Below are positions 19,198 through 26,536 of a stretch of DNA of 41,160 nucleotides, piece after piece. The stretch is from an uncultured Clostridia bacterium (GTDB taxonomy: Bacteria; Bacillota; Clostridia; Oscillospirales; Oscillospiraceae). The DNA is taken from contig CAMOSU010000008.1 in the NCBI GenBank assembly GCA_946625125.1, positions 1 to 41,160 on the forward strand. The letters are read 5' to 3'. Made by a program: the position numbers and the translations under genes. The stretch's first letter is position 1; each line of letters starts with the position of its first letter. Under the pieces are notes generated by a model that worked only from the letters and a program-made list of their open reading frames with translations, was not told the DNA's origin and ran no database searches.

Positions 19198-20393
19198 ATA
19201 TTCTCATCACCGGCGCCAAGGGCTTTGTGGGCCGGAATCTCGTTGAAAATCTCAAGGCCATCCGGGACGGCAAGAACCGGACCCGGCCGGGCATTCAGAT
19301 TGACCGGATCTGGGAATACGATCTGGACAGCCCCAGAGCCATGCTGGAGGAGGGCTGCCGGGAAGCGGACTTTGTCTTCCACCTGGCGGGAGTGAACCGT
19401 CCCCAGGACCCGGCGGAGTTTCAGCGGGGGAACTTTGGCTTCTCTTCGGAGCTGCTGGAGCTTCTGAGGGCGGCGGGGAATCCCTGTCCCGTGATGCTCA
19501 GCTCCTCGGTACAGGCCAGTCTGGCGGGGCGCTTCGGGGACTCCCCCTACGGCCGCTCCAAGCGGGCGGGGGAGGAGCTGTTTTTTCAATACGCCCGGGA
19601 AACCGGAGCAAGGGTGCTGGTTTACCGCTTCCCCAATCTGGCGGGAAAGTGGGTCCGGCCCAACTATAACTCCGCCGTGGGAACCTTCTGTCACAACATT
19701 GCCCGGGATCTGCCCATCACCGTCAACGATCCCAGCGTGGAGCTGGAGCTGCTGTTCATCGACGATCTGCTGGAGGCCCTGCTGGACGCCCTGGAGGGAA
19801 GGGAGCAGCGCTGTGACTACGAGGGCCTGGAGCCCATTGTCAACGAGGACGGACCTTACTGTCTGGCCCCCGTCACCCACAGAGCCACTCTTGGCCGGAT
19901 TGTGGAGCTGCTGCGCAGCTTCCATGACCAGCCGGACACGCTGCTCATGCCTGCCATCCCGGCGGGTTCCCTGGAGAAGAAGCTCTACTCCATGTACCTG
20001 TCCTATCTGCCCAGGGAGAAGGTGGCCTTTCCGCTGAAGCAGAACACGGACGTTCGGGGCAGCTTTACCGAGCTGCTGAAGACCGCCGATCACGGCCAGT
20101 TCTCCGTGAATATCTCCAAGCCCGGCATTACCAAGGGGCAGCACTGGCACAACTCCAAGTGGGAGTTCTTCATCGTGGTCTCCGGTCACGGCCTGATCCA
20201 GGAGCGAAAGCTGGGGACGGAGGATATTCTGGAATTTGAGGTCAGCGGAGAACAGCCCCAGGCGGTGCACATGCTCCCGGGTTACACCCACAATATCATC
20301 AATCTCAGCGAAAAAGAAAACCTCGTCACCCTGATGTGGGCCAACGAGATCTTTGACCCGGCAAAGCCGGACACCTTTTTTGAACCCGTATAA
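19194..20393 (+). CDS. capF: CapF/FnlB/WbjC bifunctional UDP-sugar reductase with C-terminal cupin
   Basis: N-terminal NILITGAKGFVGRNLVENL; C-terminal cupin ...KQNTDVRGSFTELLKTADHGQFSVNISKPGITKGQHWHNSKWEFFIVVSGHG; ATGA overlap with the upstream gene. Confidence 0.93.
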   Translation: MNILITGAKGFVGRNLVENLKAIRDGKNRTRPGIQIDRIWEYDLDSPRAMLEEGCREADFVFHLAGVNRPQDPAEFQRGNFGFSSELLELLRAAGNPCPVMLSSSVQASLAGRFGDSPYGRSKRAGEELFFQYARETGARVLVYRFPNLAGKWVRPNYNSAVGTFCHNIARDLPITVNDPSVELELLFIDDLLEALLDALEGREQRCDYEGLEPIVNEDGPYCLAPVTHRATLGRIVELLRSFHDQPDTLLMPAIPAGSLEKKLYSMYLSYLPREKVAFPLKQNTDVRGSFTELLKTADHGQFSVNISKPGITKGQHWHNSKWEFFIVVSGHGLIQERKLGTEDILEFEVSGEQPQAVHMLPGYTHNIINLSEKENLVTLMWANEIFDPAKPDTFFEPV

Positions 20394-20429
20394 AGAAACA
20401 ACTTCCGGCAAAAACGGAGGCATCAAGAC

Positions 20430-21401
20430 ATGGAAAGCAAAAAGACAATTGACCCCTCGGACATTCTCGTTACAGAGCAGCTCACGGCCTTGGTGGCGGA
20501 AACCAACGCCATGAAGGAGGACGGCTTCTGCTTTATTCTGGGCGCCGGGGCCTCCCGGGAGTCGGAGATTCCCACGGGCAACGAGCTGGAACGCCGCTGG
20601 ATGGACTGTCTCATGGGGGAGAAGGACGACCTCTATACGAAAAGAATGGACCCGGAGGCCACCCGGAGGCTGGCGGAGCAGCTTCTTCAAGAGGGAACGG
20701 AGGAGAATCGAAAGCTGTTTCACGAGTTTGAGGAGATCCACTCCGCCTGGGAAAGCGCAAAGGCCGCCAACAGCCCCATTCCCAGCAAATACTACTCGGA
20801 CATCTACCGGCTTCGCTTCCACCCGGATTTCAAACGGGGCCACCGCTATCTAGAGCAGAGCATGAAGGGCAAGGAGCCCAGCATCGGCTACCACATCCTT
20901 GCCATGATTCTGAGTCAGGTTGAGCGGATCAATTTAGTGATCACCACCAACTTCGACAGTCTCCTGGAGGACACCCTGTTCCTTTACGGCGAGCAAAGGT
21001 CCATGGTGGCCGGGCATGAATCCCTGGCCCCCTTTATCAACCTGAACCGCTCCCTGCCCATCGTGGCGAAGATCCATCGGAGCCTGTACTATGAGCCTGT
21101 GAACACCCCGGACGCCAGGCTGCCCCGGGCGTGGATTGATCTGCTCAACGACGCCTTCAACCGTTACATTCCCATTGTGGTGGGCTACGGCGGGGGAGAC
21201 CAGAGCCTTATGGCCTTCCTCACCGACGAGCACACCAGCTTTCCCAGGGGCTTCTACTGGTGTTATGTGGAAGCGGAGCACCCCGGAGGAGACATCGAAG
21301 CCCTGGTACTGGAAAAAGGCGGCCATTTCGTATCCATCCAGGGCTTCGACAGCCTGATGGTGGAGCTGGGAAAGGAGCTGCTAGGAGTAAAGAAGATTTA
21401 A
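20430..21401 (+). CDS. SIR2-like domain protein (candidate NADase)
   Basis: GFCFILGAGASRESEIPTGNELERRW (GAGAS), NLVITTNFDSLLEDTLFL (TTNxD), PIVAKIHRSLYYE (catalytic-His region), IVVGYGGGDQSLMAFL; same frame as the downstream TPR ORF. Confidence 0.85.
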   Translation: MESKKTIDPSDILVTEQLTALVAETNAMKEDGFCFILGAGASRESEIPTGNELERRWMDCLMGEKDDLYTKRMDPEATRRLAEQLLQEGTEENRKLFHEFEEIHSAWESAKAANSPIPSKYYSDIYRLRFHPDFKRGHRYLEQSMKGKEPSIGYHILAMILSQVERINLVITTNFDSLLEDTLFLYGEQRSMVAGHESLAPFINLNRSLPIVAKIHRSLYYEPVNTPDARLPRAWIDLLNDAFNRYIPIVVGYGGGDQSLMAFLTDEHTSFPRGFYWCYVEAEHPGGDIEALVLEKGGHFVSIQGFDSLMVELGKELLGVKKI

Positions 21402-21410
21402 CCCAACGCT

Positions 21411-22085
21411 GTGGCAGAACTCCTCAGAGGACGAACCGAATCCAGGCTGGGCGCCTACGCGGATCGCTGGAGCAGCTTCGATCTGGATCGCCCGGGGCCG
21501 CGGAAGGAGACTGAGCCCCTGCGAGAAGCGGAGGAGGCAGAGACCGGAAAGCGGAAGAAAAAGCTGACGCCGTGGGATTACTATGACCGTGGTTTCAGCA
21601 AGAAAAAAACCGGGGACATAAAAGCCGCGATTGAGGATTACACGAAGGCCATCGAGCTGAATCCCTCCTTCGCCGAGGCCTACAGCAGAAGAGGGAATGC
21701 CTATAAAGTGTCCAAAAAACCGGAAGAAGCCATTCAGGATTACAACAAGGCCATCGAATTGAAACGGGATTACGCGCCTGCCTACAACAATCGGGGAGCC
21801 GCTTACATTGATCTACATAACTACAAGCTGGCAATTCAGGATTGCAGCAAGTCCATTGAGTTGAATCCGGATTATGCCATAGCCTATCAAAACCGAGGTG
21901 TTGCTAATTATTGGCTCGGCAGATACTTTGACGCAAATCAAGACTACAACAAAGCGATCGAATTAGAGCCGGATTATACCCTTGCCTATGAAAGCCGGGC
22001 GATTCTTTACCGGAAGATGGGAAAAAAACAGTTAGCGGAGATAGACGAAGCAAAAGCGGCGGAGCTTAAAAGTCAACAAGACTGA
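21411..22085 (+). CDS. Tetratricopeptide repeat protein (possible C-terminal half of a SIR2-TPR protein)
   Basis: Roughly five 34-aa TPR units (e.g. YNKAIELKRDYAPAYNNRGAAYIDLHNYKLAIQDCSKSIELNPDYAIAYQNRG); GTG at 21411 with no close Shine-Dalgarno; in frame with 20430-21401. Confidence 0.8.
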   Translation: MAELLRGRTESRLGAYADRWSSFDLDRPGPRKETEPLREAEEAETGKRKKKLTPWDYYDRGFSKKKTGDIKAAIEDYTKAIELNPSFAEAYSRRGNAYKVSKKPEEAIQDYNKAIELKRDYAPAYNNRGAAYIDLHNYKLAIQDCSKSIELNPDYAIAYQNRGVANYWLGRYFDANQDYNKAIELEPDYTLAYESRAILYRKMGKKQLAEIDEAKAAELKSQQD

Positions 22086-22103
22086 CGATCCAATCCGAGC
22101 TTG

Positions 22104-22289
22104 ATACTATTATCCGATAAAACGCTTTAAAAAGATTTGCGAGGCAGATTTGTGCCAGACGAGGCGGAGGACGCAGGCGGGCTTGGCGCCCGGCAAGGAT
22201 GACAACGAAGTATGGCACAATTCCTGCCGGAACAGATTAAAGGTTTCTATGGGATTTCAGTATTAAATGGTTTTATTGGATAATAGTAT
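22104..22289. mobile_element. MITE-like element with 27-bp terminal inverted repeats and internal self-complementarity
   Basis: Left ATACTATTATCCGATAAAACGCTTTAA (22104-22130) versus reverse complement of right end ATACTATTATCCAATAAAACCATTTAA (22263-22289): 24/27 identical; nested TTGTGCCA/TGGCACAA (22150-22157/22213-22220) and apex CGGGC-TTGGC-GCCCG (22178-22192); no ORF. Confidence 0.65.
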
Positions 22290-22299
22290 GAGCCAGGAC

Positions 22300-22337
22300 A
22301 ACACGAAAGCCCCGACGGCCGTCGGGGCTTTCGTGTT
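22300..22337. terminator. 38-bp perfect palindrome, probable bidirectional terminator between convergent genes
   Basis: AACACGAAAGCCCCGACGGCCGTCGGGGCTTTCGTGTT, GC-rich core with no mismatches, 25 bp from the 3' end of the minus-strand CDS at 22362. Confidence 0.75.
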
Positions 22338-22361
22338 TGCGGATTGCGGATTCCAGGCGGC

Positions 22362-23552
22362 CTACAGGCCCAGCTCCTGCATCTGGCGGGTCCGGGCGTC
22401 CACCTCTGAGCGGGTGGAGCGCAGCACGGCGCTGAGATCCCGGGCGCCGCCGCTGTTGCGGCCTCGGAAGGCCCGGCGGATCCAGGCATAGGGCAGCAGG
22501 TAGGGTCTGCCCCGGAGATAGTCGTACTTTTTGGAGGTGGTAAGAGCCCGGTAGGAGGGGAAGGCCAGCCGCAGGGCGGTTTTGCATTTCAGCAGGGGCA
22601 GCGGCAGCTTGGATTCCTGCGCGGCCTTTTCCACGGCGTGAATCCGGTTGGCCTCGTTCTCAAAGCCAAAGACGCCGTCGGCAAAAATCTTGTCGGTGAG
22701 GTCCTGAAACAGCTCCTCGGAGAGGCAGTCCGTCCCGTAGGGGGAGGGTACCCCGAACCAGCGCTCCACCATGGCCAGGGCGCAGGCGGTAAAGCGGAAG
22801 AAGTCAATCTGCTCCGCCTGCTGCCGAATCCAGTCCCAGTCATAGCGCTCCGGGCAATCGCTCATAAGCACCGCCAGATCGTAGAACTGACGGAAGCCCA
22901 CCCCCACCCAGCGCAGATGCTTGGCGATGTGAGCAATGAGATAGAAAAAGTGGAAGCTGGGCTCCAACAGCAGGGAAGACCCCTCGCCGGGATGGGCGTA
23001 TTCCCAGAAGCGGTTGAAGTAGCGGTTGACAGCTCCCTCGTCGGGGCGGTCCTTGCCGATGATCTTGGCCTGGAGCTCAAATTCGGTATAATTCAGGGTG
23101 TAATCCCACTCGTTGATATACCAGTTCTCGTTTTCAAAGCCCAGGGGCAGCAGCAGATCCCGGATTCTCTCACAGTCCTCCTGCCGTACCAGGACGTCAA
23201 TATCTCCCATGGTGCGCAGCTCCGGGTCGGGGTAGTGCTCGGCAATGAGAATGCCCTTGATGGGGATATAGGGGATTCCGGCCTGGTCAAAGGCATCCCG
23301 GAGGGTCTTGTAATCCTCCCCCAGATTTGCCCCGCGGCTGACCGCGGCCAGAAAGCCCGTGTTCATCCGGGACAGAAGCCCGGGCTGGGAACGCAGACCG
23401 GAAGCGCACTGCACGTAAAAAATCCCGCCCAGCTTGTGAGCGTCCGCCCATTGACAGACCCTGGCCCAGTCCAGCTCCTGGGGCGGGGTGGTTTTGTCCC
23501 GGTGTAGATAGTCCCGGAGGACCTGGAAGAAGAAGCTCTGCTCCTTTGTCAA
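22362..23552 (-). CDS. Nucleotidyltransferase family protein (NTP_transf_5-like)
   Basis: GIPYIPIKGILIAEHYPDPELRTMGDIDVLVRQEDCERIRDLL; probable TTG start at 23552 (LTKEQSFFFQVL) preceded by GGCGGAGG on the minus strand. Confidence 0.8.
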   Translation of the reverse strand: MTKEQSFFFQVLRDYLHRDKTTPPQELDWARVCQWADAHKLGGIFYVQCASGLRSQPGLLSRMNTGFLAAVSRGANLGEDYKTLRDAFDQAGIPYIPIKGILIAEHYPDPELRTMGDIDVLVRQEDCERIRDLLLPLGFENENWYINEWDYTLNYTEFELQAKIIGKDRPDEGAVNRYFNRFWEYAHPGEGSSLLLEPSFHFFYLIAHIAKHLRWVGVGFRQFYDLAVLMSDCPERYDWDWIRQQAEQIDFFRFTACALAMVERWFGVPSPYGTDCLSEELFQDLTDKIFADGVFGFENEANRIHAVEKAAQESKLPLPLLKCKTALRLAFPSYRALTTSKKYDYLRGRPYLLPYAWIRRAFRGRNSGGARDLSAVLRSTRSEVDARTRQMQELGL

Positions 23553-23585
23553 ACCTCCGCCTTCTTTCTGTTGATTTCTACGGGA

Positions 23586-23614
23586 ACTATACCATATTTT
23601 CAAAAAAAACGCAA
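23586..23614 (-). promoter_or_regulatory. Promoter for the minus-strand nucleotidyltransferase gene
   Basis: Minus-strand TTGCGT (23609-23614), 17-bp spacer, TATAGT (23586-23591) with extended TGG. Confidence 0.6.
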
Positions 23615-23632
23615 CCGTTTTTGCTTTTCCCA

Positions 23633-23661
23633 TGGACTTTTTTCTCAGGATATGATAAAAT
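23633..23661 (+). promoter_or_regulatory. Possible promoter for pepD
   Basis: TGGACT (23633-23638), 17-bp spacer, TAAAAT (23656-23661). Confidence 0.4.
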
Positions 23662-23692
23662 GAATAAAACTATGTCTTTAGGAGGGTTTCCT

Positions 23693-25141
23693 ATGGAAAA
23701 TCGTGTATTGCAGGGCTTGAAACCGGAACGGCCCCTTTATTATTTTGAGGAGATCTGCAAGATCCCCCACGGCTCCAGGAACACCAGGCAGATCAGCGAT
23801 TATCTGGTGGGCTTCGCAAAGGAGCACGGGCTGCGCTGGGTCCAGGACGAGGTCAACAACGTGGTGATTTACAAGGACGGCACCCCCGGCTATGAGCATC
23901 ATCCCACGGTGATCCTCCAGGGTCACATGGATATGGTAGCGGAGAAAACCAAGGACAGCCCCATCGACTTTCTCACCGATGGGCTGGAGCTGCGCACCGA
24001 CGGGGAGCTGATCTGGGCCGAGGGCACCACCCTGGGCGGGGACGACGGAATTGCCGTGGCCTATGCCCTGGCCATTCTGGAGGACGACAGGATTCCCCAT
24101 CCCCCCCTGGAGTGCGTCTTCACCGTGGACGAGGAAATCGGCATGGACGGGGCCGCCGCCCTGGACCCCGCCCTGCTCCAGGGCCGGGTGTTCATCAACT
24201 GCGACTCCGAGGCCGAGGGCATTCTTACGGTGAGCTGCGCCGGAGGCGCCACCTCCGGTCTGCACCTGCCGGTGAAGATCGACAGGGCCGAGGGCAAGGG
24301 CATTCACATTTATGTGGACGGCCTGCTGGGAGGCCACAGCGGCGCGGAGATTCACAAGGGCAGAGCCAACTCCAACAAGCTCATGGGTGAGCTCTTGGCC
24401 GCCCTGCTGAAAAAGCTGCCCTACCGTCTGGTCTACGTCCGGGGCGGCCAGAAGGACAACGCCATTCCCCGCTACACCATGGCAAAGATCATCGTGGCGG
24501 AGAATCGGCTCCAGGACGCCCTGGGGGAGATTGACGAGATTTCCGCCCAGCTCATGCGGACCCTTCCCAAAGAGGAAACCAAGGCCAAAATCACCCGGGA
24601 GGCTTGTGTCTGCCGGGGCCGGGCCATGAGCATCGCCTCCACCCGGAAAACCGTGGGGCTGCTCAGCGAGGTTCCCAACGGCATCCAGTCCATGAGCCAG
24701 GACATTCCCGGTCTGGTGCAGACCTCCCTGAACCTGGGCATTCTGAAAACCGAGGGGGAAACCGTCTCCATGACCTTCTCCGTGCGGTCCAGCGTCAACG
24801 AAGAGAAGCTGGCGCTCATTGAACGGCTGAAGCAGGCAGGGGAGAAGTACGGGGCCGCCTACACGGAAAACGGCGCCTATCCCGCCTGGGAATACCGGAA
24901 GGATTCTCCTCTGCGGGATCTCATGGTCCGGGTCTTTGAGGAGCTCTACGGCCGGAAGCCCGTGGTGGAGGCCATTCACGCGGGTCTGGAATGCGGCCTG
25001 TTCTCCGGCAAGCTTCCCGGCCTGGATTGCGTCTCCTTCGGCCCGGACATGCAGGATATTCACACCACCCGAGAGCGGCTGAGCATTGCCTCCACCGCCC
25101 GGACCTGGAAATACCTGCTGGCTGTGCTGGCAAGGCTCTGA
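23693..25141 (+). CDS. pepD: Aminoacyl-histidine dipeptidase (PepD, M20 family)
   Basis: LYYFEEICKIPHGSRNTRQISDYL; VILQGHMDMVAEK; GTTLGGDDGIAVAYALAIL; VDEEIGMDGA. Confidence 0.93.
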   Translation: MENRVLQGLKPERPLYYFEEICKIPHGSRNTRQISDYLVGFAKEHGLRWVQDEVNNVVIYKDGTPGYEHHPTVILQGHMDMVAEKTKDSPIDFLTDGLELRTDGELIWAEGTTLGGDDGIAVAYALAILEDDRIPHPPLECVFTVDEEIGMDGAAALDPALLQGRVFINCDSEAEGILTVSCAGGATSGLHLPVKIDRAEGKGIHIYVDGLLGGHSGAEIHKGRANSNKLMGELLAALLKKLPYRLVYVRGGQKDNAIPRYTMAKIIVAENRLQDALGEIDEISAQLMRTLPKEETKAKITREACVCRGRAMSIASTRKTVGLLSEVPNGIQSMSQDIPGLVQTSLNLGILKTEGETVSMTFSVRSSVNEEKLALIERLKQAGEKYGAAYTENGAYPAWEYRKDSPLRDLMVRVFEELYGRKPVVEAIHAGLECGLFSGKLPGLDCVSFGPDMQDIHTTRERLSIASTARTWKYLLAVLARL

Positions 25142-25143
25142 GA

Positions 25144-26535
25144 ATGGGCCTGCAGCGATACTTCGGAGACCGCCGCTTCTACAAGACAGCTCTTTCCGTC
25201 GCCCTGCCCATCATGATCCAAAACGGCATTACCAACTTTGTGGGCATGCTGGACAATATCATGGTGGGCCGGGTGGGGACGGTGGAAATGACCGGCGTCT
25301 CCATTGCCAATACCCTTTTGTTCGTCTTCAACCTCGCCGTGTTCGGCGCGGTATCGGGCGCCGGAATCTTCGGCGCTCAATTCTTCGGAAAGGGCGACCA
25401 CGCCGGGGTTTGCCACGCCTTCCGCTTTAAGCTGTTGGAATGCGCGGTCCTGCTGGGGCTGGGAGTCCTGATCTTCCTGGGCTTCGGGAAGGAGCTTCTG
25501 CTGCTCTACCTCCGGGGAGAGGGGGACCAGGCCCACATCCAGGAGAGCCTTCGCTTCGGCCAGAGCTATCTGCGGATCATGCTTCTGGGGCTGCCGCCCT
25601 TTGTGCTGGCCCAGTGCTACGCCGGAACCCTCCGGGAGACCGGCAAGACCCTGCCGCCCATGACGGCGGGCCTGATTGCCGTGGGAGTCAACTTTGTCTG
25701 CAACTGGCTGCTGATCTTCGGCAAGCTGGGCCTGCCCAGACTGGGCTCCGACGGCGCGGCCATTGCCACGGTGATCTCCCGCTATGTGGAAGCCGGGATC
25801 GTCATGCTCTGGACCCATCTCCGGGCAGGAGACAACCCCTTCATCCGGGGCGCCTGGCGGAGCTTCCGCATTCCGGGGCGTCTGGCGGGGCAGATCGCCC
25901 GCCGGGGAACCCCTCTGATTCTCAACGAAACCCTTTGGGCGCTGGGACAGGCCCTGCTTCTGCAGTCCTATTCCATTCGCTCCTACACCGTGGTGTCCGC
26001 CACCAACATCGCCTTTACCCTGGGGAACGTCTGCAACGTGGCTTTTATGGCCATGGGAGCGGCCATTGGAATCCTTGTGGGCCAGCTTCTGGGGGCGGGG
26101 AAGACCCGGGAGGCTGTGGATACGGACCGCAAGCTGATTGTTTTCACAGAGCTGAGCTGCCTGGTTTTCGGAGGTCTGATGGCCGCCCTGTCCGGCGTTT
26201 TCCCCAATATCTATAACACGGAGCCGGAAATACGAGGGCTGGCTTCCAAATTTATCTTGATCAACGCAGCCCTGATGCCGGTACATGCCTACGCCAACGC
26301 CGCCTATTTCACCCTGCGCTCCGGCGGAAAGACCTTTGTGACCTTCCTCTTCGATTCCGTCTTTTCCTGCGTGGTGGTGGCTCCCACGGCCTATGTCCTG
26401 TCCCGATTTACAGCAATGCCCATTGTGCCGCTCTTTTTCTGCTGTCAGAGTCTGGAGCTGATCAAATGCGCGGTGGGCTTCCTCATGATCCGCAGCGGCG
26501 TATGGATTCAAAATATCGTAAAGGATGAATACTGA
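25144..26535 (+). CDS. MATE family efflux transporter
   Basis: ALPIMIQNGITNFVGMLDNIMVGRVGTVEMTGVSIANTLLFVFN... about 12 TM; LLGLPPFVLAQCYAGTLRETG. Confidence 0.92.
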   Translation: MGLQRYFGDRRFYKTALSVALPIMIQNGITNFVGMLDNIMVGRVGTVEMTGVSIANTLLFVFNLAVFGAVSGAGIFGAQFFGKGDHAGVCHAFRFKLLECAVLLGLGVLIFLGFGKELLLLYLRGEGDQAHIQESLRFGQSYLRIMLLGLPPFVLAQCYAGTLRETGKTLPPMTAGLIAVGVNFVCNWLLIFGKLGLPRLGSDGAAIATVISRYVEAGIVMLWTHLRAGDNPFIRGAWRSFRIPGRLAGQIARRGTPLILNETLWALGQALLLQSYSIRSYTVVSATNIAFTLGNVCNVAFMAMGAAIGILVGQLLGAGKTREAVDTDRKLIVFTELSCLVFGGLMAALSGVFPNIYNTEPEIRGLASKFILINAALMPVHAYANAAYFTLRSGGKTFVTFLFDSVFSCVVVAPTAYVLSRFTAMPIVPLFFCCQSLELIKCAVGFLMIRSGVWIQNIVKDEY

Positions 26536-26536
26536 T

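Noticed and set aside
19149-20843. 564-aa minus-strand ORF across capF and the SIR2 gene
   Set aside because: Antisense to conserved genes; biased composition; no domain.
21574-22080. ~102-bp periodic repeats considered as a possible CRISPR or tandem DNA array
   Set aside because: Periodicity corresponds to 34-aa TPR units in a coding frame; no conserved short repeats with unique spacers.
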